Assembly: GCF_028736035.1 (NCBI RefSeq)
Contig: NZ_CP117866.1
Location: forward strand, 6,944,001-7,008,000
Reading direction: 5' to 3'
Length of the DNA: 64,000 nt
From: Streptomyces sp. T12
GTDB taxonomy: Bacteria; Actinomycetota; Actinomycetes; Streptomycetales; Streptomycetaceae
The notes beneath the pieces were generated by a model, which worked only from the letters and a program-made list of their open reading frames with translations, had not been told where the DNA came from and made no database searches. Position numbers and translations under genes: made by a program. This document shows positions 25,501-33,594 of the stretch, piece by piece. The first letter of the stretch is position 1. Every line of letters begins with the position of its first letter.

Positions 25501-26151
25501 GCCGTACTGCATCCAGTGGGCCTCGATGTCGAAGTACTCCACCACCGCCCGCGCGGCGAAGGCCAGGCCGTGGGAACGGACCCAGGCGTCCACGAAGACC
25601 CCGTCGGGCAGCTGGTAGTGCATCGTCACCGCGGCCAGGGCGGCCGCCCCGAGCGGACTGGGACTCCCGCTCAGCTGCGCACGGGTCGCCTCGACGATCT
25701 GCGCGTCGCTGTTCGGCGCGGAGAGCATCTGCTCGACCCAGTCCGCCTCCTCCTTCAGCCGCCCCGCCACGAACTCCTCGGCGTCCTGGCGCGGCCCCCC
25801 GATGTTCCGCGCGAACCCGCCCCGCCTCGGGTACACCAACCGCCGCCAGGCGACCGGCACTTCGAAGGTCTCCTCGTCGGGAAAGACGACCTCGCCGGGA
25901 AGGGCGGCTTCGTCGGGAAGGGCGGCTTCATCCGCTGAGGTCCGCGCCGCGACCTCCCGATAGCCCTTGCGCTCCTTCTCCGCGATCACCTTCGCCAGAT
26001 ACCGCACAGCCGCCTCGGCCGAATCCAGCTCCTTGACCTGCGTACGGCCGTCCGCGCCGACTCGCCCGTAGCGCACGGTGACAGCGGCGCCCTCGGCCTC
26101 CGCCTCCCAGAACTTCGCCGAACCGTCCCCGACAAACTCCCAGCGCCGCAC
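22567..26151 (-). CDS. WGR and DUF4132 domain protein, first gene of the operon
   Basis: This 1194-residue protein begins with a WGR domain (residues about 1-70, with FWE and YGRVGADGRTQVKEL around Y28-G29-R30), a fold known from poly(ADP-ribose) polymerases and bacterial nucleic-acid-linked proteins. A long helical, HEAT-like middle follows, and then a C-terminal DUF4132 region (from about residue 900, with VASDQVRRLEAAMVGGRSW and GQLFADYEILQPFPQLGR-like motifs to the end). It starts with GTG at 26151 after GGGGAGGGG. E. coli YehI (MolR) has this architecture. It is the promoter-proximal gene of a 10.4-kb operon whose five genes all overlap. Molecular function is not known to me. Confidence 0.88.
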   Translation of the reverse strand: MRRWEFVGDGSAKFWEAEAEGAAVTVRYGRVGADGRTQVKELDSAEAAVRYLAKVIAEKERKGYREVAARTSADEAALPDEAALPGEVVFPDEETFEVPVAWRRLVYPRRGGFARNIGGPRQDAEEFVAGRLKEEADWVEQMLSAPNSDAQIVEATRAQLSGSPSPLGAAALAAVTMHYQLPDGVFVDAWVRSHGLAFAARAVVEYFDIEAHWMQYGGQREDPWIGFRPGTTADGGHWARPKFADRMRALLAVADEGPYRQAVAALADCRGGARRRIAVSYLVPGERDWVDEACADAGAVDPTLRAMLLCSLNSPSQLDRFGGKFDVGWNDWTTPLVATLAEGTGKDFAPVLERGIDVAYGSDRVKAFAGALVELPTDDAFGILLARVEDKHVRPNLLEAMRRYPVRALRLLGKAAVGSAKYASMAEQLLAAHVQAHQKLTAAVLPDLPADVAGLVEPLLTSRDRVAEAPVEALPALLVSPPWARKRTARRARVAAEAPVAPEPQVVWLPGEREDWAGTTSWYSKWRGAYDYAKEIKTLRQGGQLKDVREARLFVVGPEKVVRPLLAVFTPEDYWDGETALRPVAARHGVHARPLMLHAAARHPATLGTLILPYLDVEVAGLVCDWLARLKSADATARAWLARHGLAAVPVLVPHAVGRAGTVRRGAEQALRLLADAHGGRASVLEAASGCGQEAVGIVEELLSADPLESALPARMPAIGAWADPALLPQILLKEGGALPADAVRHALTLLALSKPGEVYPGLDVLTETCTADSLATFAWGLFEQWRLAGMPAKESWALHALGRLGDDETVRRLTPVLRAWPGEGAHHRAVEGLNVLATIGTDVALLHLHGIAQRVPFKALKVRAQEKIAEVAEGLGLTSEQLGDRLVPDFGLDADGSTVIDYGTRRFTVGFDEQLRPYVRDADGKPRKALPAPAAKDDPELAPAERKRFAALKKDVRTVASDQVRRLEAAMVGGRSWTAAEFQGLFVAHPLLWHLVRRLVWLCEADGEVTAFRVAEDRTFADVGDDELTLPQEASVRVAHPLHLGEELGAWSELFADYEILQPFPQLGRAVHALTEEEAASNRLARFEGATTPVGKLLGLTKRGWERGEPQDAGVERWFSRRVDDGRYLVIDLDPGIPVGWVDGLGDQTFRAVWLDHSPGDHYPRRDYPLRFNGLEPVIASELLADLTEVTAK

Positions 26152-26166
26152 GGCCCCTCCCCTTCG

Positions 26167-26196
26167 CCGACCCCCCGGTCGGTGATCGTTCGATCA
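26167..26196 (-). promoter_or_regulatory. Dyads in the leader of the WGR-MoxR operon
   Basis: Two perfect dyads lie just before the operon start: CCGACC/GGTCGG around four C residues (26167-26182), and TGATCG TT CGATCA (26183-26196). They sit 16-45 bp upstream of the GTG at 26151, a suitable place for an operator. No regulator gene is adjacent in the operon, so the binding protein is unknown. Confidence 0.45.
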
Positions 26197-26257
26197 AGTG
26201 GCCGTCACAGTAGTGGGGGCCACTGACAACGCCGGGGCGGCTGGGGAGGACGCGGGG

Positions 26258-27223
26258 TCATCCCACGCAGGGCGAGGACGTCGGGGGTCTCGGGGCGCAC
26301 TCCGCGATCCCGATGACGGAGAATTCGAAGACCTGCTTCTGTTCGGCAGCGATGCCGTGCACGGCGAAGCCCTTGCCGTTGTTCGTGATGTCCTGGGTGT
26401 GCGTTCCCTGCGAGTCGACGTAGGTGACTTCGAATGCCTTCCAGGTGCAGTCGTTCGTGCCGGACGTGACCTGGATCCGCAGGCCTCCGGGTGATGCGCC
26501 GTTTCCGAGGTCGATCTTCTTGTGCTGGAAGAACGGTTCGCCGTAGTGCTCGGTGTCGTCGGTGATGAGCGGGGTGTCAGGGCGTGACGTGTCGAAGAGC
26601 ATCCCGTTGTAGTGGGCCCCGCCCTCGTCCAGCTTGTAGATGACGGTCGTGGCCCTGGCAGGGGCACAGCGCAGCCCCTTCATCCGCATGTCGTTGATGA
26701 CGAGGGAGGCCTTCCTGTCACTGATGATGTCCACCAGCCACGCCTCGGAGTATCCCCAGGTCTCGACCCCCATGTTCCGGTTCCAGACGTCGTGGAGGAA
26801 GACGCCTCGTCCGTGGTGGGCCGCAGTCACAGGGCGAAGGTCCTTCGGCGGTCCGACGAGCCGCTGCTTCTCCCGGGCGGAGAACGGCTCGTCGAAGAGC
26901 GTTGCCTCGGTGTTGTCGGTGTCGGTCCGGACACTCGCCGAGAACGCCGGGCCTTGCCGGTCGACCGTGTCCTCCGCCTCGCCGGCGACCTTCGCGTCGT
27001 GCTCCGACGTCAGCCATTCGGCGCCCTTCGCCACCAGGAACAGCACGAGCGAGCTCACGATCACCCAGCACAGCCTGATGAGAACCTTCCGGTTCCGTCT
27101 GCGCGGGTCCACGTCCGCGGTCTCGGGGGCGACAGTGGTGATCACGTCGTCCATCAACGGTGCGCCCGAGCGCCCGGACGCGGTGGACGGCGAGAGGGAA
27201 GGCGACGTTTCGCTGTCTGCCAT
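26258..27223 (-). CDS. Single-pass membrane protein of unknown function
   Basis: This 321-residue protein has a cytoplasmic N-terminus of about 45 residues, rich in Ser and acidic residues and ending in RRRNRK. One membrane helix follows (about 47-67, VLIRLCWVIVSSLVLFLVAK), then an extracytoplasmic domain of about 250 residues with cysteines in RCAPAR, NDCTW and AECAP that could form disulfides. I recognise no family. It lies 106 bp upstream of the WGR/DUF4132 gene in the same direction, so it could be co-transcribed with that operon, but the dyads and leader between them suggest a separate promoter. The ATG at 27223 is preceded by GAGGCCACTGTC, a moderate ribosome-binding site. Confidence 0.75.
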   Translation of the reverse strand: MADSETSPSLSPSTASGRSGAPLMDDVITTVAPETADVDPRRRNRKVLIRLCWVIVSSLVLFLVAKGAEWLTSEHDAKVAGEAEDTVDRQGPAFSASVRTDTDNTEATLFDEPFSAREKQRLVGPPKDLRPVTAAHHGRGVFLHDVWNRNMGVETWGYSEAWLVDIISDRKASLVINDMRMKGLRCAPARATTVIYKLDEGGAHYNGMLFDTSRPDTPLITDDTEHYGEPFFQHKKIDLGNGASPGGLRIQVTSGTNDCTWKAFEVTYVDSQGTHTQDITNNGKGFAVHGIAAEQKQVFEFSVIGIAECAPRPPTSSPCVG

Positions 27224-27272
27224 GACAGTGGCCTCGCTGCGGCAAGTGACGTGTACGGAGGGGAAGTTGATG

Positions 27273-28184
27273 TTATGTCATGGGTCCCGCCCGCCTCGGC
27301 ACCTGTCGGCACGCCTCCGCATACGCCCGCACCAGCGGCCGCCCCGCGTCCTCCTTGCGCCAGGCCAGCGCGTAACGGCTCGGCGAGAGCCCGCGCACCG
27401 GACGCGTCACCACCCCGCCAAGGGTGATCAGCGGAGCGTTCCCCGCAGCCACGAGGCAGACACCCAGCCCCGCCACCAGCGCCTCGTACGTCTCCTCCGT
27501 GCTCGCCACCTCCGCCCCGACACGTGGCGGCCGGCCTCCCCGCTCCTCCAGGGCCAGCCAGTAGTCACGCAACGGCCCCGCACTCGTCGGCAGGGCGAGG
27601 AACGGCTCGTCGGCGAGGTCCGTGAAGTCGATCTCCGCACGGGCCGCGAGCGGGTGGGACTCCGGGAGAGCGACCAGGCGGGACTCCTGAGCGACCACCG
27701 TCCAGGCATACCGCTCGGCGTCGGGCAGGGGCAGCCAGACGAAGGCCACGTCCGCGTCGCCGCCGGCCAACCCCGCCGTCGGGTCCTCCCAGCTCACCTG
27801 GCGCAGGCGCAGGACCGTGTCCGGGTGCGCGGCGGTGAAGCGGGAGCGGATCGCCGGGAGCAGGCCGCCGCGCCCCGGGCTGGTACTCATGCCGACCACC
27901 AGGGTGCCGCGCGCCGCCGCCCGGGCGGCCTCCAGCGCCGCCGCCCCCTCCGCCCAGGCGTCCAGCACCCGCCGCGCATGCGGCAGCAGTGCCGTACCGG
28001 CCTCGGTGAGGGACACACCCTGCGGACCGCGGCGGAACAGCTCCACGCCCAGCTGCCGCTCCAGCGCCCGTACTTGTTTGCTGAGCGCGGGCTGGGAGAC
28101 GTACAGCCGCTCGGCCGCGCGGGTGAAGTGCAGTTCTTCCGCCACCGTCGTGAAGTAGCGCAGGTCCCGCACATGCACGTCCAT
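27273..28184 (-). CDS. LysR-family transcriptional regulator
   Basis: This 303-residue regulator has an N-terminal winged helix (residues about 1-60, LHFTRAAERLYVSQPALSKQVRALE) and a LysR substrate-binding domain (GTLVVGMSTSPGRGGLLPAI onward). The second ATG at 28184 is preferred because GAAGG lies 8 bp before it, whereas it lies only 2 bp before the first ATG at 28190. It is divergent from a short-chain dehydrogenase gene. A perfect 9-bp dyad at 28192-28213 lies directly before its start, so autoregulation together with control of the dehydrogenase is likely. The inducer is not evident. Confidence 0.9.
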   Translation of the reverse strand: MDVHVRDLRYFTTVAEELHFTRAAERLYVSQPALSKQVRALERQLGVELFRRGPQGVSLTEAGTALLPHARRVLDAWAEGAAALEAARAAARGTLVVGMSTSPGRGGLLPAIRSRFTAAHPDTVLRLRQVSWEDPTAGLAGGDADVAFVWLPLPDAERYAWTVVAQESRLVALPESHPLAARAEIDFTDLADEPFLALPTSAGPLRDYWLALEERGGRPPRVGAEVASTEETYEALVAGLGVCLVAAGNAPLITLGGVVTRPVRGLSPSRYALAWRKEDAGRPLVRAYAEACRQVPRRAGPMT

Positions 28185-28191
28185 CGTCATA

Positions 28192-28213
28192 ACCTTCGGT
28201 TATCACCGAAGGT
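28192..28213. promoter_or_regulatory. LysR operator dyad
   Basis: ACCTTCGGT (28192-28200) and ACCGAAGGT (28205-28213) form a perfect 9-bp dyad around TATC. It lies next to the LysR start and 77 bp before the divergent SDR gene. It includes the GAAGG used as the LysR ribosome-binding site, so bound regulator would also mask LysR expression. Confidence 0.75.
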
Positions 28214-28290
28214 CTTGGACGGGCAACCGGTCCCGGTCGGAGGCTTGTCCGCATAAGCCGACGCGGCTACCGCAATCATGAGGAGCTGTC

Positions 28291-29121
28291 ATGAACAAGG
28301 TGTGGTTGATCACCGGCGCGAGCAGCGGTTTCGGGCGGGCCATCGCGGAAGTGGTCCTCGCCGACGGTGACGTGGTGGTGGGTGCGGTACGGCGGCCCGA
28401 AGGGCTGGACGATCTCGTGGCCGCCCACCCCGATCAGGTGGAGGCGCTGCGGCTGGACGTCGGCGACACGGGGGCCGCCGAGGCCGCCGTACGGGATGTG
28501 ATCGCGCGGCACGGCCGGATCGACGTGCTGGTCAACAACGCGGGCCGCACCCATGTGGGCGCGTTCGAGGAGACGACCGAGCAGGAGTTGCGCGAACTGT
28601 TCGATGTGCATGTCTTCGGGCCGGCCGCCCTCACCCGTGCCGTGCTGCCGCACATGCGCGAGCGGCGTTCCGGCGCGATCGTGCAGATGAGCAGCATGGG
28701 CGGGCAGATGTCCTTCGCGGGCTTCTCGGCGTACAGCGGAACGAAGTTCGCCCTGGAGGGCCTGTCCGAGGGGCTCGCGGACGAGGTCGCCGAGTTCGGC
28801 ATCAAGGTGCTGATCGTCGAGCCGGGTTCGTTCCGTACCTCGCTGTTCGAGACCGGCCGGGCCGGGGCCAGCGCGGACAGCGGCCTCTACCCCAAGGTGA
28901 GCGACACCCGCGGCTTCGTCTCCGGCGGCGACGGCAGCCAGCCCGGCGACCCGGCGAAGGCGGCGGCCCTCATCCTGGCCGCGCTGGAGGCCGACCGCAC
29001 GCCGTTGCGCCTGCCTCTCGGCGACGACGGCGTCACTGCGGTCCTCGGCCACCTCGACCAGGTCCGCGAAGACATCGCAGCGTGGGAGAAGTCGACCCGG
29101 GCAACGGGATTCGACGACTGA
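28291..29121 (+). CDS. Short-chain dehydrogenase/reductase, likely LysR target
   Basis: This 276-residue classical SDR has the cofactor motif GASSGFG (residues 9-15), NNAG at about 87-90, and the catalytic serine in SSMGG with YSGTK as the Tyr-x-x-x-Lys pair at about 151-155. The R-R-P segment after the second beta strand suggests NADP(H) preference. The ATG follows GAGGAGCTGTC. A hairpin with 13 base pairs ends the transcript (29179-29210). Substrate is unknown; pairing with LysR suggests an inducible detoxification or catabolic role. Confidence 0.9.
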   Translation: MNKVWLITGASSGFGRAIAEVVLADGDVVVGAVRRPEGLDDLVAAHPDQVEALRLDVGDTGAAEAAVRDVIARHGRIDVLVNNAGRTHVGAFEETTEQELRELFDVHVFGPAALTRAVLPHMRERRSGAIVQMSSMGGQMSFAGFSAYSGTKFALEGLSEGLADEVAEFGIKVLIVEPGSFRTSLFETGRAGASADSGLYPKVSDTRGFVSGGDGSQPGDPAKAAALILAALEADRTPLRLPLGDDGVTAVLGHLDQVREDIAAWEKSTRATGFDD

Positions 29122-29178
29122 GGGCGCTTCATCGGGCAGGGCCTGAAAAGAAGGCGAGGACCGAACAGGGCCGGTGAA

Positions 29179-29210
29179 CCGACGGCCGCCTGACCCAAGG
29201 CGGTCGTCGG
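29179..29210 (+). terminator. Terminator hairpin after the SDR gene
   Basis: Positions 29179-29191 pair with 29198-29210 in a 13-bp stem with one G-T pair and a 6-nt loop. It lies 58 bp past the SDR stop. No T-tract follows. Confidence 0.7.
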
Positions 29211-29371
29211 CTGTCGTGTGGGCGGAGTTCGCCGTGCAGGGCCCTTGTGCAATTCCTGTGGAGGCCTCAATCTTTCGGCTGACACACAGGAACGGCACAG
29301 GAAGTTGACATGCTCCTGCCCGCTTCGTGTCGCCCCCACAAGCGCACCACCAATCGAGGAGGACCCCTCAG

Positions 29372-30949
29372 ATGGCAGTGATGCGTAACTCCCGAAGAGA
29401 CACCCGGCGAAGACTGGCCGCCCTCAGCGTCGCGGCCACCGCGGTCCTCACCGCGGGACTCGTCTCCGCTCTCCCCGCCGCGGCCGCTCCCGAGGGCCGT
29501 ATCCAGTACGCGGGCGCGGCCGACGCCGTGGCCGACAGCTACATCGTGAACCTCAAGGCGGACCACGCCCGTTCGGGCTCCAAGGCCGGACGCGCCCTGG
29601 TCGAGAAGTACGGCGCCGACATCGAGCGGACGTACAAGAAGGCCCTCAACGGCTACGCGATCGAGGCATCCGAGGCCGAGGCCAAGGCGCTCGCCGCCGA
29701 CCCGGCCGTCGCCTCCGTCGTCCAGAACCGCACCTTCAGCATCGACGCGACCCAGACCAACCCGCCCTCCTGGGGCCTGGACCGCATCGACCAGAAGAAC
29801 CTGCCGCTGAACAGCTCCTACACCTACCCGGACTCGGCGGGGCAGGGCGTGACCGCGTACGTCATCGACACCGGCGTCCGCATCACCCACAGCGACTTCG
29901 GCGGCCGTGCCTCCTACGGCTACGACGCCGTCGACAACGACAACACGGCCCAGGACGGCCACGGCCACGGCACGCACGTCGCGGGCACGGTCGCCGGGTC
30001 GTCGTACGGCGTCGCCAAGAAGGCCAAGGTCGTCGGCGTCCGGGTGCTGAACAACTCCGGCGAGGGCACCACCGACCAGGTCGTCGCCGGTATCGACTGG
30101 GTCGCCCAGAACGCGGTGAAACCGGCCGTCGCCAACATGTCCCTCGGCGGCGGCGCCGACTCCGCCCTCGACACGGCCGTACGCAACGCCATCGCCTCCG
30201 GTGTCACCTTCGCCGTCGCGGCCGGCAACGAGTCGACCAACGCCTCCACCAGGTCGCCCGCCCGCGTCACCGAGGCCATCACGGTCGGCGCGACCACGAG
30301 CGGCGACGCGCGCGCGAGCTACTCCAACTACGGGTCCGTCCTGGACCTGTTCGCGCCGGGCTCGTCCATCACCTCGGCCTGGAACTCCGGCGACTCGGCG
30401 ACCAACACCATCTCCGGTACGTCGATGGCGACCCCGCACGTCGCGGGCGCGGCCGCGCTCTACCTCGCCGCCAACCCCTCGTCCACCCCGGCCCAGGTCG
30501 CCTCGGCCCTGACGTCCGCCGCCACGACCGGCGTCGTCACCAGCCCCGGCACGGGCTCGCCCAACCGGCTCCTCTACGTCGGCGGCGGCACGACCACCCC
30601 GCCCGGCCCGCGCTTCGAGAACACCGGTGACTACGCGATCGCCGACAACTCCACGGTCGAGTCCCCGGTGACGGTCTCCGGCGTCTCCGGCAACGCGCCC
30701 TCGGCCCTGGCCGTCGAGGTGCACATCGTCCACACGTACATCGGCGACCTCCAGGTCCAGCTGATCGCCCCCGACGGCACGGCGTACACGCTGAAGTCGT
30801 ACGGCACCGGCGGCAGTTCGGACAACATCGACACCACGTACTCCGTGAACGCCTCCTCGGAGGCCGCCAACGGCACCTGGAAACTGCGGGTGAGCGACAA
30901 CGCGAACATCGACACCGGCCGGATCGACGCCTGGGCGCTCCAGTTCTAG
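29372..30949 (+). CDS. Secreted subtilisin-like serine protease with P domain
   Basis: This 525-residue exported protease has a twin-arginine-like, basic signal region (RRDTRRRLAALSVAATAV) ending near AAAAP (about residue 40). An inhibitor I9-type propeptide covers about 45-120 and the S8 catalytic domain about 135-395. The triad is D166 (VIDTGV), H199 (HGTHVAG) and S351 (GTSMATPH). A C-terminal proprotein-convertase P domain (about 415-525) ends in DAWALQF. The ATG at 29372 is preceded by GAGGAGGAC; an upstream GTG at 29327 would place 15 non-signal residues in front. A possible -35 box TTGACA lies at 29306-29311. It probably degrades extracellular protein for nutrition or morphogenesis. Confidence 0.95.
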   Translation: MAVMRNSRRDTRRRLAALSVAATAVLTAGLVSALPAAAAPEGRIQYAGAADAVADSYIVNLKADHARSGSKAGRALVEKYGADIERTYKKALNGYAIEASEAEAKALAADPAVASVVQNRTFSIDATQTNPPSWGLDRIDQKNLPLNSSYTYPDSAGQGVTAYVIDTGVRITHSDFGGRASYGYDAVDNDNTAQDGHGHGTHVAGTVAGSSYGVAKKAKVVGVRVLNNSGEGTTDQVVAGIDWVAQNAVKPAVANMSLGGGADSALDTAVRNAIASGVTFAVAAGNESTNASTRSPARVTEAITVGATTSGDARASYSNYGSVLDLFAPGSSITSAWNSGDSATNTISGTSMATPHVAGAAALYLAANPSSTPAQVASALTSAATTGVVTSPGTGSPNRLLYVGGGTTTPPGPRFENTGDYAIADNSTVESPVTVSGVSGNAPSALAVEVHIVHTYIGDLQVQLIAPDGTAYTLKSYGTGGSSDNIDTTYSVNASSEAANGTWKLRVSDNANIDTGRIDAWALQF

Positions 30950-31467
30950 CGCCGGTTCAGTAGTCCCCCTCGTCCTCGCGGAACGGTTCCGGGCCAGTGA
31001 CCCGGCCGACCGCGGGGACGAGCCATGTGTGAGCGGCCGACGACGAGTTGAGGCCCCGGGCCCGCACGGGGATGGCGCGTGCCCCCGCGGCGCGGCAGCC
31101 GCGTACGGCGGGAAGGGGACGTGCCGGGGGGTGTCCGCCCGCAGCGGCGGGCGTCAACGCAGGGCACCCCACTGACGTACGGCAACCGCCCGACCGAGGA
31201 CGGACACCCCCGGCGCGGCCCCGACCCACCCACTGACCCGCACGCGCTACGCGAACCCCACCCCACCCGCACAGGCGCCGCAGGCATCGACGCGCGCCCC
31301 CACCGACCCCGCAGCTCCAGCCCACCGGGCGGTCAGCTCGTCGACCGCCCGGATCGTCGTATGCGAAACCCCATTACGTCCCGCCTCGCCCCCCGCTTAC
31401 CATTCGCCCAGTCGTACGCCAGTTCTCACCGCCCGGCACCGCCGCCTGAACCAGGAGCACGGTACCC
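30950..31467. other. Gap of 518 bp with a possible small minus-strand coding remnant
   Basis: No confident gene is seen. On the minus strand, about 30957-31068 reads as GLNSSSAAHTWLVPAVGRVT followed by an acidic tail and stop, with strong G/C in third codon positions, so it may be the 3' end of a small or decayed gene. Frames further upstream are repetitive Gly/Arg/Pro and not convincing. The right end (about 31400-31467) is the leader of the next gene, with AGGAG before its GTG. Confidence 0.35.
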
Positions 31468-32694
31468 GTGTCCATACCTCCGCCCTCCGAACCCCAGCAG
31501 CCACCGGGGCCCCCGGAGCAGCTCCAAGGGCCGTACGCGCAGGGCCAGTACCCACCGCCGACGCCGTACCCCTACGGCGCACCCGGTGCTCCGGGACCGT
31601 ACGCCTACCCGTACCACCCCTACGGCCCTCACGGCCCCTACGGCCGCCCCGCGCCCGTCAACGGCGTCGCCATCGGCGCCCTCGTCCTCGGCATCCTCTG
31701 CTTCGTGCCGGCCGTGGGGCTGGTGCTGGGGCTGATCGCGCTGGCGCAGATCAAGAAGAAGGGCGAGCGCGGCAAGGGCATGGCGATCGCCGGCTCCGTG
31801 CTGTCCTCCGTCGGCCTCGCGCTGTGGGCGCTGGCGCTGTCCACGGGCTCCGCCTCCGACTTCTGGGACGGCTTCAGGGACGCCGCGAACGGCCAGGGCA
31901 CCGCCTACGCGCTCGCCAAGGGCGACTGCTTCGACACGCCGACCGGCAACCTGGAGGGCGACGCCTACGACGTCGACGAGGTGCCCTGTGCCCGCGAGCA
32001 CGACGGCGAGGTGTTCGCCGTCGTCACGCTGCCGGGCGGCTCCTTCCCGGGCGACGACGAGGTCGAGCGGACCGCGGACGACAAGTGCTACGCGCTTCAG
32101 GACGGTTACGCCATGGACACCTGGGCCGTACCGGACGACGTGGACGTCTACTACCTCGTCCCGTCCCGGCAGAGCTGGCGCATCGGTGACCGCGAGATCA
32201 CCTGCCTGTTCGGCAGCACGGCGGAGAACGGCACGCTGACCGGCTCGCTGCGCGGCGACTCCACGACCCTCGACGTGGACCAGATCGCCTTCCTCTCCGC
32301 GACCAACGCCATCGACACCGCGCTGTACGAGGAGCCCGAGGAATACCCCGAGGACGACCTGGCGGCGAACCAGGCCTGGGCGAAGGACGTCCGCGCGGCG
32401 CTCGGCGAACAGATCGAGGCGTTGCGCGGGCACACCTGGCCGGCCGGTGCCAAGGGGCCGGTCGCCGCCCTGATCGAGGAGATGGAGGACGCCCGCAAGG
32501 ACTGGGCGCGAGCGGCCGCGGCCACCGACGCGGACACGTACTACACGCACTACGACAACGGGTACGAGTACGTCGACGGCCCCACGACCGTCACCGCGCG
32601 CAAGGCTCTGGGTCTGGACACCACCGCGCCGACTTACGAGGACGACTCCGAGAGCGAGGAGGAGAGCGGGAGCGCCGCCGGCCTCCAGGTGTGA
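31468..32694 (+). CDS. DUF4190-type membrane protein with extracytoplasmic domain
   Basis: This 408-residue protein has a cytoplasmic tail of about 65 residues rich in Pro, Tyr and Gly. Two membrane helices joined by a KKKGERGKG loop (about 66-90 and 98-120) form the DUF4190 hairpin. An extracytoplasmic domain of about 280 residues follows, with GDCFDTP and VPCAREHDGEVFAVVTLPG typical of septum-formation-like domains attached to DUF4190 in Streptomyces. Four cysteines in that domain could pair. The C-terminus is acidic (DDSESEEESG). The GTG at 31468 follows AGGAG. No function is established; many streptomycetes carry several copies. Confidence 0.85.
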   Translation: MSIPPPSEPQQPPGPPEQLQGPYAQGQYPPPTPYPYGAPGAPGPYAYPYHPYGPHGPYGRPAPVNGVAIGALVLGILCFVPAVGLVLGLIALAQIKKKGERGKGMAIAGSVLSSVGLALWALALSTGSASDFWDGFRDAANGQGTAYALAKGDCFDTPTGNLEGDAYDVDEVPCAREHDGEVFAVVTLPGGSFPGDDEVERTADDKCYALQDGYAMDTWAVPDDVDVYYLVPSRQSWRIGDREITCLFGSTAENGTLTGSLRGDSTTLDVDQIAFLSATNAIDTALYEEPEEYPEDDLAANQAWAKDVRAALGEQIEALRGHTWPAGAKGPVAALIEEMEDARKDWARAAAATDADTYYTHYDNGYEYVDGPTTVTARKALGLDTTAPTYEDDSESEEESGSAAGLQV

Positions 32695-32716
32695 GCGCGG
32701 CTATAGCGGGGAGAAA

Positions 32717-32744
32717 GTGCCTGCGTAAAGCCCTCCGCAGGCAC
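32717..32744 (+). terminator. Hairpin after the DUF4190 gene
   Basis: GTGCCTGCG at 32717-32725 pairs exactly with CGCAGGCAC at 32736-32744 around a 10-nt loop. It begins 22 bp after the DUF4190 stop and precedes the GntR promoter region. No T-tract follows. Confidence 0.6.
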
Positions 32745-32841
32745 AAGTCATCACATCGAGTGATTCTCTGGCCTTTGCTTGCGTGAGACAACCCACGGTT
32801 GCCACGCTGTTGCTGTCTGTACAACCTGATGGGAGCGGCCA

Positions 32842-33594
32842 GTGACTTTCGGTGAGCAGCCGGCGTACCTGCGCGTCGCGGGTGATCTCCGCAAGAAGAT
32901 CGTCAACGGTTCGCTGCCACCGCACACCCGCCTCCCGTCCCAGGCCAGGATCCGCGAGGAGTACGGCGTCTCGGACACCGTCGCGCTGGAGGCGCGCAAG
33001 GTGCTGATGGCCGAGGGGCTGGTCGAGGGCCGCTCCGGCTCCGGGACGTACGTCCGTGAGCGCCCCGTGCCCCGCCGGATCTCCCGCTCCGGCTTCCGCC
33101 CGCCGAGCGGTGCCACCCCCTTCCGCCAGGAGCAGGCCGACGGCGAGGCGCGCGGCACCTGGGAGTCCCACAGTGAGCAGGCCGAGGCGAGCGGCGCCGT
33201 CGCCGAGCGGCTCGGCATCGGGCCCGGCGAACGCGTCATGTGCACGAGGTACGTCTTCCGGGACGCGGGCGAGACGATGATGCTCTCCACGTCCTGGGAG
33301 CCCCTCGCCGTCACCGGCCGCACGCCCGTGATGCTGCCCGAGGAGGGCCCGCTCGGCGGCATGGGTGTCGTCGAGCGCATGGCGGCCATCGACGTCGTCG
33401 TGGACAACGTCACGGAGGAGGTGGGCGCACGCCCCGGCCTGGCGGAGGAACTGCTGGCGCTGGGCGGTGTCCCCGGCCATGTGGTGCTGGTCATCCAGCG
33501 CACGTACTACGCGTCCGGCCGCCCCGTGGAGACGGCGGACGTGGTGATCCCGGCGGACCGCTACCGGGTCGCGTACCACCTCCCGGTGAAGTAG
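32842..33594 (+). CDS. GntR/HutC-type regulator with UTRA domain
   Basis: This 250-residue regulator has an N-terminal GntR winged helix (residues about 5-75, with LPSQARIREEYGVSDTVALEARKVL) and a C-terminal UTRA effector domain (about 95-245) ending in ADVVIPADRYRVAYHL. The GTG at 32842 follows GGGAGCGG. UTRA domains bind small molecules such as sugars, amino acids or histidine-pathway metabolites, but no target operon is adjacent, so the regulon cannot be guessed. The coding end and stop are repeated once downstream (33586-33619). Confidence 0.9.
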   Translation: MTFGEQPAYLRVAGDLRKKIVNGSLPPHTRLPSQARIREEYGVSDTVALEARKVLMAEGLVEGRSGSGTYVRERPVPRRISRSGFRPPSGATPFRQEQADGEARGTWESHSEQAEASGAVAERLGIGPGERVMCTRYVFRDAGETMMLSTSWEPLAVTGRTPVMLPEEGPLGGMGVVERMAAIDVVVDNVTEEVGARPGLAEELLALGGVPGHVVLVIQRTYYASGRPVETADVVIPADRYRVAYHLPVK

